Source of the DNA: Kingdonia uniflora
Taxonomy: Eukaryota; Streptophyta; Magnoliopsida; Ranunculales; Circaeasteraceae
DNA: 64,000 bases
NCBI GenBank assembly: GCA_014058105.1
Contig: JACGCM010000779.1
Span: forward strand, 2,046,001-2,110,000
Reading direction: 5' to 3'
In this document: in pieces, positions 57,397 to 64,000 of the stretch
Layout: the number at the start of each line of letters is the position of its first letter
How positions within the stretch are numbered: position 1 is the first letter of the stretch
The notes under the pieces: generated by a model
The model's database searches: none
What the model saw: the letters and a program-made list of their open reading frames with translations, nothing else
What the model was told of the DNA's origin: nothing
Position numbers and translations under genes: made by a program

Positions 57397-60300
57397 TTTA
57401 TCTGTTAATGAGGTTTTGATCTCTGGTCAGACGAATGAGTCTGATAACGAAGGGGAAGGAGGATTGGAATAATTCTCAGGTTTCCCTTGTCAGTTGGTAT
57501 CTTATCCTCCGGGTTCTGATGTTTTTAGAGAGTTTTGTAAAGCCAAAGTGGTCGTAGGAGGGAAGTGGTAAATGTGTAGAGTTTGCCGGTAGGCAGTTTA
57601 GGGGTTGTACGGTAGCGGAGGGGGAAGACTATTTTTATCTATTGGCAGATTTAGAAGTAGAAAAATGAGATAGGGTATAGATGAATAGATCTTGTTAGAG
57701 TATTTTGATGGGGATGTCCAGAGTGACCTCTCGTAGGGTTTTCTGTGTCACCTATCTCAATTATAGTATGGGTTAAGCCTTCCCCTCACCAATTTGGTGA
57801 AGGGGATTATGAATGTAATTGGGGCATGTTCTGTTCAAATGAACGGGAACATGTGGGAGGTAATAACTGTGTGTGACCATCTGAATGAAAGGTAGGAAAG
57901 GGAGGAAAAAGTGAGGAGGATAACCCCGGAGGACATTCTGCAGTTTTATGGGGTGAAGAATTTTAAGGCCACTGGGGGGTCATATTTCTGTGCGAGCGTA
58001 ACTCGGCATCGCTTTTTTGATCTGAATTCAGCAGGTCAAACCTGGAATGGCAACATCATATGGGCAAAGGGTAATTGTCTTCAAAGAGATGTAAAGCAAA
58101 GTAAGTATAGACATGCATAGCTATAATTATTGTTATGTTTTGTTGACAACTGTAGTTGATAGTAAAATGTTGTTATTGCAGGTGTGAAGTCTACAGTGGA
58201 AAGGAAAGAATCCTTGTTGGACGAAGTTGCGGAGGAGGAGACTGAACTCAAACTCATTTTGGAGAGGCTCGGCCTGAGTAGAAAGAAGAGAGTTTACAGT
58301 AGGTCGAACAAGGTTCGAAAGGCTCAGTCTACTAGGTCGATGGCGGGGATCCATGAAGGAAAAAGGCAAGTCAGCAGTGAGGGGGTTAAAACTAATTTTT
58401 CCAAGACTCCTGGAACTGGAAGTTCAGCCCAACCGAATCCTATCAAACCGAGCAAAGTAGCTCAGCTATTTTTGAAGAAACGGATGTTAAAGACTCTATC
58501 GGCCTCTCGTACCACTAAAAGTGGTGAGGTCGCAAAAGATAAGAGGAAAAGGGTGAAACCCTAGGGGGAGTTAGGAGAGAAAGTCGTCGAGGGGCGATCT
58601 GTTTTAGTGGACGACCTCTAAGAGGTCGAGGAAAAGGCTAGGTTGGCGATTCTCCAAGGAGAGGAAGATACGAGCCAGATGGTAAGTTTATATTATCATA
58701 AATAAATGTTTAATATTCTTTGAGCTAATAACTGAGATCGATATAATTTTTGTAGGTTGCTCATCTTGTCAAGGGGATGTGGCTCGGTATTGAAGAAGAA
58801 AAATCCGAGCTGAAGAAGGTGAAGAGCGAGCTGGAGAAAGACCTAGCTCTAGCCAAGACTGAAGCCATGAAGGAAGTTAGGCAGCTGAAGGCCTCTCAAG
58901 TCGTGGCGATCGGCCAGCTGAAGGTCAAGGCAAAGGCCAATCTAGACGAGATGATGGAGGGGCACGAGAGACTGGGTCATTACTTGATGTTGAAGGGCTA
59001 TTCGGAGGAGGAGGTGGATGCCATTAAAGCTGACACCTGCGTTGAGGTGGAAGATGAGGAGGAAACAGAAGTGGTGGGAATTGTGGACGGTCTGGATGGT
59101 GTTTCCCACCAGACGGTGCTCGACAATCAAGGGGATGACGTCGAGCTCCCAGATGGTGGTAGTGAGAAGGTAAGGTAGACATATGTTTTGTATAAATATT
59201 TGTGAGTACTTTGAATTGTGTGCGGGGAAGAAAATTTTGTAGATTGACTTTGTCTTACAAACCATTTATAGGTAGTAAGAGAGATGTATCTCAAAATAAA
59301 TGACCTAGAGTCTGGACTTGCCAGGGAAAGAGAGACCTCTAAAGCCTTACTATCTGCGCAAGCGGGGCTGCAGGTTAGATCGGAATAGGTTTTTCGTCTT
59401 GCATGTTACACCAATGTTAAGTTATCAAGTCCACAGGATAGAAATTTTGTTAAGATAATACACAGTTATTAAGTCAATGGAAATGCGTGGCAGAAATCTA
59501 ATGCTATTAATACAGAATAATATATCAAAAGTGTGTACCTAATACGCCGAAATAAGATTTATGAAGGGTTCATATGAGTATGGAGTCCAAATTTTTAGAC
59601 TGAAAGTACTTTGAAGTAGATGTTTAGAAATCACCTAGTCTCTTAGAAATGTAGTATGTATATATTAGGAATTAGATTTCCTGAATCGAACTATACTAAA
59701 ACTTGTAATATTTCTCAGGTCGAATTGGATTCATCTCGCGCACGTGAGGATAACGTACTCATGTGCAATCGGGAATTTGCGGAGCAGTTCGATAGGATGA
59801 AGAAGGCGAACGAGAACAGAGAGGATTAATACGTAAAAGCGCATTTTAGACTTAAGAAGTTGAATCAGGCCATTTCCAACTTGACTCTTCAGGCCGAAGA
59901 GAAAGATTCTGAGATTAAGAAGGGATTAGAAAAGCTATCCGAGGCAATAGAACGTGCTGACAAACTTCAAGGTCAGGTTGACGCGTTGGCTGTAAAGGGT
60001 TAGTAGGCCGATACGGCTCAATACCGTATTCAGGCACTGGAATAAATAGAGGAATGTTTTCGATCAGATATTCAAAGATATAGGAATGAGCTGGAGTGAA
60101 TGAGGCAAAAATTCATCGAAAAGGATGACGAGTTGAGGGTAGCTCGAGAAAATCAATCGGTTTCGAAAGCCGCAGCAGAACATTTGCAAACAGCCCTCCC
60201 CGCCAAGGATATGGAATTTCGAGAAATGCAGCGAAGGTGCGGTGACTTAAACGAGAGAGTCGCTCGACTTAAAGCCGAAAATGATCAAGCCATTGCTCGT

Positions 60301-60930
60301 GCCAAGAAAGCCGAGGCTAGAGAGCGTTCAAGGGGACGTAGAACTAAGGTTCCAGCTCCTTTAGTTCGAGGGGATGTAGTTTGTCTCTCAGATTGAATTA
60401 GAGAGCTGGAAAGTGATGTGTCTCGAATTCATGGGCATGTTCAGAAGGGAAATGCGAATTTGAGGGGGAGAAAGTTTTGGAGGGGGAGATCAAAGCAAAG
60501 GAATTGTTGGTAAAGAAGAAAAAAGAATTATTGAAATATCTGCCGGCTATGGAAGAGTTGAACGCATAAATTGGGAGACTTCATACTCGGGTAGTGGACT
60601 TAGAAGCCATAAACCTAGCTGAGTCAGCGAAGTACATTGCCAAGTTGGAAGAAGATGTCATTTATCGTAATAAGGTTGATGCAGCGGAAGTACCTGGTCT
60701 CTCTCAATATGACCTGTTAACGGTGATCGTTGCATATTTTGTAGAGGAAGTTAAAAAACTTGAGTCAGAACGAGATACCTTATTCAAAACTCTGTCGGAC
60801 AAGGGATGTATTTGTGGAGCTAAGATAGATCGAGGGAACTGTCTAGGTGCCATGGAGACCCAACTGGGTCCTCAAACTGCTGAATCAATAGAACAAAGAA
60901 GAGCTATTATGGCCCACAAACTGAAATAGA
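57397..60930 (+). pseudogene. Tat-C antisense gene (aORF), second part, multi-exon
   Basis: Continuation of the antisense gene. Exon blocks: about 57397-58100 (REFCKAKVVV, EGEDYFYLLADLEVEK, FPLTNLVKGIMNVIGAC, RITPEDILQFYGVKNFKATG, FFDLNSAGQTWNGNIIW); 58182-58681 (ESLLDEVAEEETELKLILER, KKRVYSRSNKVRKAQS); 58756-59169 (coiled coil with EEEKSELKKVKSELEKDLAL); 59272-59373; and 59719-60928 (coiled coil ending VAYFVEEVKKLESERDTLF, GCICGAKIDRG, LGPQTAESIEQRRAI). Introns with GT/AG ends are 58101-58181, 58682-58755, 59170-59271 and 59374-59718. The first is phase 1, and all four match positions in Tat-B. Stops (for example 57573, 57775, 57895, 58563, 59827, 60396) disable it. Confidence 0.7.
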
Positions 60931-61018
60931 GGCCTCTTGATGTGTGGGGAATCGTGGCTGACAGTACCTCAGCAGAAAGGAATTCTTTGTAATGTGAATT
61001 TGATCTGAAAATAAATAG

Positions 61019-61530
61019 TATCTGTCGCAGACACATTGTAAATAGATAAAAGCTAGTATGACCATTACCTTATCTTGTGTCTGGTGGGGTCTTTGATATA
61101 AAAAAATTACATTCATTTTAATCATATAAATGGGTTGAATTAAACCAAGTCGAAACTTGATTTGAACTATAGAAATGTCACATGCATATTGAAAGAGATG
61201 AAAGCTAGTATGGCCTTTGCCTTATCTTATGCCTGGCTGAGTCTTTGATGTGAACCAATTTTTTACACTTGCCACAATCGCAGAGATGTAGAGGGGCAGC
61301 TAAACCAAGTGTTATCCTTGATCTAGGCTTATAGAAATGTCACAAACAAATTGAAAGAGATGAAAGTTAGTATGACCTTTGCCTTATCTTATGTCTGGCT
61401 AAGTCTTTGATGTGAACCAAGTTTTTACACTTGCCGCAATCGCAGAGATGTAGAGGGGCAGCTAAACCAAGTGTTATCCTTGATCTAGGCCTATAGAAAT
61501 GTTACAGACATATTGAAAGAGATGAAAGTT
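61019..61530. repeat. Tandem array, about 153-162 bp x 3, in Tat-C
   Basis: gaaagagatgaaag-like marks start at 61038, 61191, 61353 and 61515 (spacing 153, 162 and 162). Each unit has tagtatgacc, ttaccttatcttatgtctgg, gtctttgatgtgaacc, cgcagagatgtagaggggca and tagaaatgtcaca. It occupies the same place as the 155-bp array in Tat-B, but the monomer is different apart from a short shared part (gttagtattatctatgc). Confidence 0.9.
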
Positions 61531-61724
61531 AGTATTATCTATGCTTTAATCAGTAGAATGTGGACGAATGTTCATGAAGAGACCGACATTGTTCAAAAAA
61601 AACTTTCATTGATAAGTTTAGAATTTACATTAGATGGAGATAAGAATCTCACTTTTGGAATTGAAAAGTAAACATCCAACAATAGAAATAAAGAAGTAAG
61701 ACACCTAACGATAGTCCCGTTTCA

Positions 61725-62995
61725 GTCGTCTAGTGTTCCAAGGATTTGAAATGGGGATTCCCTCTTCTGTCATGAGATAGTATGATCCAAGAAAGTACAT
61801 CATATGCTAATTTTCCAGCGTGAGGCTCTTTACGATGTTGTGGAATATCTCTGAGGACGAGATCTCTAATTTAGAAAATACAGCTTCTGACTCGGTTATT
61901 ATACAATCTGGCAAGCATATGATGATATTGACCTAGGTTAGCGATGGCGCATTCCCTGGTCTCATCTATCATGTTGAGGTTACAAGCCAATTCGATCTCA
62001 TTTTCCTCATCAGTCAGCTCGTGATCACGAACTGGATGATGATATTCAGAAGGAATGACAGCCTTAGTGCCATAAGTAAGGAGGAATGGGGTGCACCCAG
62101 TGGATTAACGGGGAGTGGTTTGATACACCCACAGGACGTGAGGTAATTCGCAAACCCAGTTCCCTTTTTTCTGTGAGTAAAGCAGTTTCTTTAGTCCATC
62201 CACGATGGTTTTGTTGGTAATTTTGGCTTGGCCATTGTCTTGAGGGTAGTATGGATTTGATAGTGAGTAGATGATATTGTGGTGATTGAGGAAGGATATG
62301 ACCTTTTCTCCCACAAATTGGGGTCCGTTATCGATACGAATTAGGTGAGGGCACCCGAATCGAGTGATTATAAGGTTCCAGATAAAAGGGATGACCTCTT
62401 CTTCTATGGTTTGACATAGTGGAATTGCTTTTACCCATTTTGTAAAGTAATCGGTAGCTACGAGTAGGTGATGGAGATTACCTGGAGAGTTAGGGAATTC
62501 GCCAACGAGGTCTAGTGCCCATCTTTGAATGGCCAGAAAACCTTGCTTGCATGGAGTTCGAGCGCGAATATTCTTCTGCTTGCTTGCGCATGCTGGGCCA
62601 GAATACTCCTTGAGTTATAGCACGTTTCACCAATGATCTACCTGTGGTGTATGAGCTACAAGTTCCTTCATGTAATTCGCAAAGCAGTTCGTCGGCTTTT
62701 GACTTCGAGAGGCACATGAGATAAGGCCCTATTACAGAAAGGCGGTAAAGTGTACCGTTTTGAGTTATATAACGCTTTGAGTTGTTGATCAGCTGTCGGC
62801 GTTCTTTTGAATCTGCTAGGAGTGGTTTTTACACTTGTTATCGACACCGAGGTAGGCTAAGAAAGGCTTTCGCCAATCGTTGTTCCCCCCTTTATCGTCT
62901 CTAGTATTGGGGGTTGAAATGATTTCGATCTGAAGATATCGAGCTTCTGTACCCAAGACCGCGGCTATATATTCCAAGGAATCAGTGTCTGTTTT
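61725..62995 (-). pseudogene. Tat-C integrase and end of RNase H, degraded and truncated
   Basis: On the minus strand from 62995: SLEYIAAVLGTEARYL (end of the archaeal-like RNase H), NDWRKPFLAYLGVDNK, LHEGTCSSYTTGRSLVKRA, TQGVFWP, then KVISFLNHHNIIYSLSNPYY, NGQAKITNKTIVDGLKKLL and WVCELPHVLWVYQTTPR. The frame is broken near 62550 (a short deletion around the CxxC) and elsewhere. The catalytic Glu region reads NGQAKITNK, with Lys in place of Glu. The element is cut at about 62995 by unrelated sequence, and the rest of pol, gag and the 5' LTR are not in the window. Confidence 0.75.
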
Positions 62996-63180
62996 CACTA
63001 GGGCCGAGCACGGGTCGGATCGGTCCAGTTTTGAACCATAATCAAAATCGAAACCGACCAAGTCGGTTCCTAGATATGTAAACCGAAACTGAACCGAAGC
63101 TACCAAGAAACCAAACCGAAGCCGAACCGTGAGATATGCGTATAATCGAAACCGAACCGCAAAACCTACAAAATTTGGAA
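62996..63180. mobile_element. hAT-like element end (GGTCGG/ACCGAA-rich)
   Basis: Starting at tagggccgagcacgggtcgg, the sequence is full of short motifs in both orientations (gtcggatcggtcc, aaccgaccaagtcggttcc, accgaaactgaaccgaag, aaccgaaccgcaaaacc). That is typical of the subterminal region of plant hAT-type elements. It interrupts Tat-C. The other end was not identified. Confidence 0.35.
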
Positions 63181-63847
63181 ATCCCAATCGTGAACAAAAT
63201 TAGCAAAGAAAACCTAAATCCTAGATGTGAGAGAAGAATCTCTTGACCCTATGAGCACAAATCCCATATAACATGTTTGACTCCCATGAACACAAATCCC
63301 ATAAAACATGACTTTAGATTGGATTTCTAACTCCTTGGCTTTGATCGATCATCATCCAATTGAGTGCGATGGGAAACTCTTCCAATAATTCATGAGCGAA
63401 GTCTTTTTTGCTCCATGAATCATATACCTTCTCCTCCTTCCTAAACACTTATCTTTCATTTAATCTTTCACATTCAGTTCAGATCTTGGTGTGCATCCAA
63501 TTCGGGCTCTCTTTCAAGACGAGATCCCCTTCCCTTGATCGATGCAAGGATCCTCATGAAGCGAATTTCGAATAGGAATTCTACCTAATTCATAGTATGT
63601 TCCCACACCGCTTTCACTAGCGTCTCAATGCGTAATGAGATTCAACAGAGTAGTTTGATCCCGCCCCCCTTCTTCATTTGAGTCACTAGCTGGTATATGC
63701 GACACATTTTCTCCTCTTTTCTGAAAGGTTGAGCAATGGAAACAGTAACTCATTTGTAATTATTTTCCATTGGTCTTGATAGAGAAAGAATGAGAGATTG
63801 CTATCATTATTATTTAATTAAAGATGTATACACAAATGTAAATGTAA
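63181..63847. other. Unassigned non-coding sequence
   Basis: No ORF, clear repeat or recognisable gene. It may be the interior of the hAT-like insertion or older host sequence. A local near-duplicate (acaaatcccata-aacatg) occurs at 63259 and 63292. Confidence 0.4.
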
Positions 63848-64000
63848 GAGCATCCACAGCAGTCAAGATGGTAGATTGGATGAATTTGAAGGTGAATCCA
63901 ATCCACCCCACAACAGTTTGAAATCCACCCCAAGGTGAATTCACCTCAGCGAAGTTCTGAACCGTGCACTTGAAATGGACATCCCAAATGCATCCACGTG
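63848..64000. mobile_element. PIF/Harbinger-type MITE, left part (cut by window end)
   Basis: It begins gagcatccacagcagtcaag after TAA (63845-63847). It shares gattggatgaat, ggtgaatccaatccacccca and tccacgtg with the complete MITE at 14281-14639. The right end lies outside the window. Confidence 0.75.

Noticed and set aside
62985..63625. Possible 8-bp target duplication tttcacta (62990 and about 63617) around the hAT-like sequence
   Set aside because: The right copy is not preceded by an inverted terminal repeat, so the match is probably chance.

Overview
The window looks like gene-poor, AT-rich chromosomal DNA of a flowering plant, most likely a eudicot. It has plant-type spliced gene fragments (a Bet1-like SNARE, two GT61 glycosyltransferase pseudogenes, a class III peroxidase fragment). 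Around them is a mass of plant transposable elements: Ty1/copia, Ty3/gypsy of the Athila and Tat clades, an L1-type LINE, an En/Spm (CACTA) transposon and Harbinger-type MITEs. I saw no rRNA, tRNA, CRISPR or bacterial-type feature.

Layout. 1-2.3 kb: the last two coding exons of a Bet1-like SNARE gene (+), apparently intact. 2.6-3.3 kb: a GT61 pseudogene fragment (-). 4.06-7.12 kb: the 3' part of a copia element (-) with its LTR. 7.12-14.1 kb: a decayed CACTA transposon (+) with TNP2 and a second transposon gene, carrying captured host fragments (LEA-like and peroxidase). 14.28-14.64 kb: a complete MITE. 15.5-17.3 kb: a second GT61 pseudogene (-).

From 17.43 kb to about 63 kb nearly everything is one nested stack. 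The names Tat-A, Tat-B and Tat-C are mine. Tat-A (+) starts at 17433. Its 5' LTR is split by an L1 LINE (-), and the LINE is split by a complete Athila element (+, 18967-29752, TSD gcctg). Tat-A resumes at 30.84 kb and runs to 39148, where Tat-C (-) is inserted. Tat-C is split by complete Tat-B (-, 42455-57391, near-perfect TSD ggtag/agtag). Tat-C ends at about 62995 against a hAT-like sequence, and another MITE begins at 63848.

The most interesting feature is a gene carried antisense to pol, between pol and the 3' LTR, in all three Tat copies. It encodes a protein with an N-terminal part resembling the plant 'putative gypsy type transposon' family, a long coiled-coil region and a conserved C-terminal block. 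In Tat-B and Tat-C four introns lie at matching places, and the first intron is also present in Tat-A in the same phase. Antisense introns are not removed from the sense genomic RNA, so they can survive retrotransposition. A second small antisense ORF is shared by Tat-B and Tat-C. Both copies also carry a tandem array (about 155-bp and about 160-bp monomers) between the antisense gene and pol, with largely unrelated monomers.

Every mobile-element gene here has stops, frameshifts or lost key residues; Tat-B is the best preserved. Boundaries without a stated TSD or terminal repeat are approximate. All family calls come from reading motifs by eye, without database searches.
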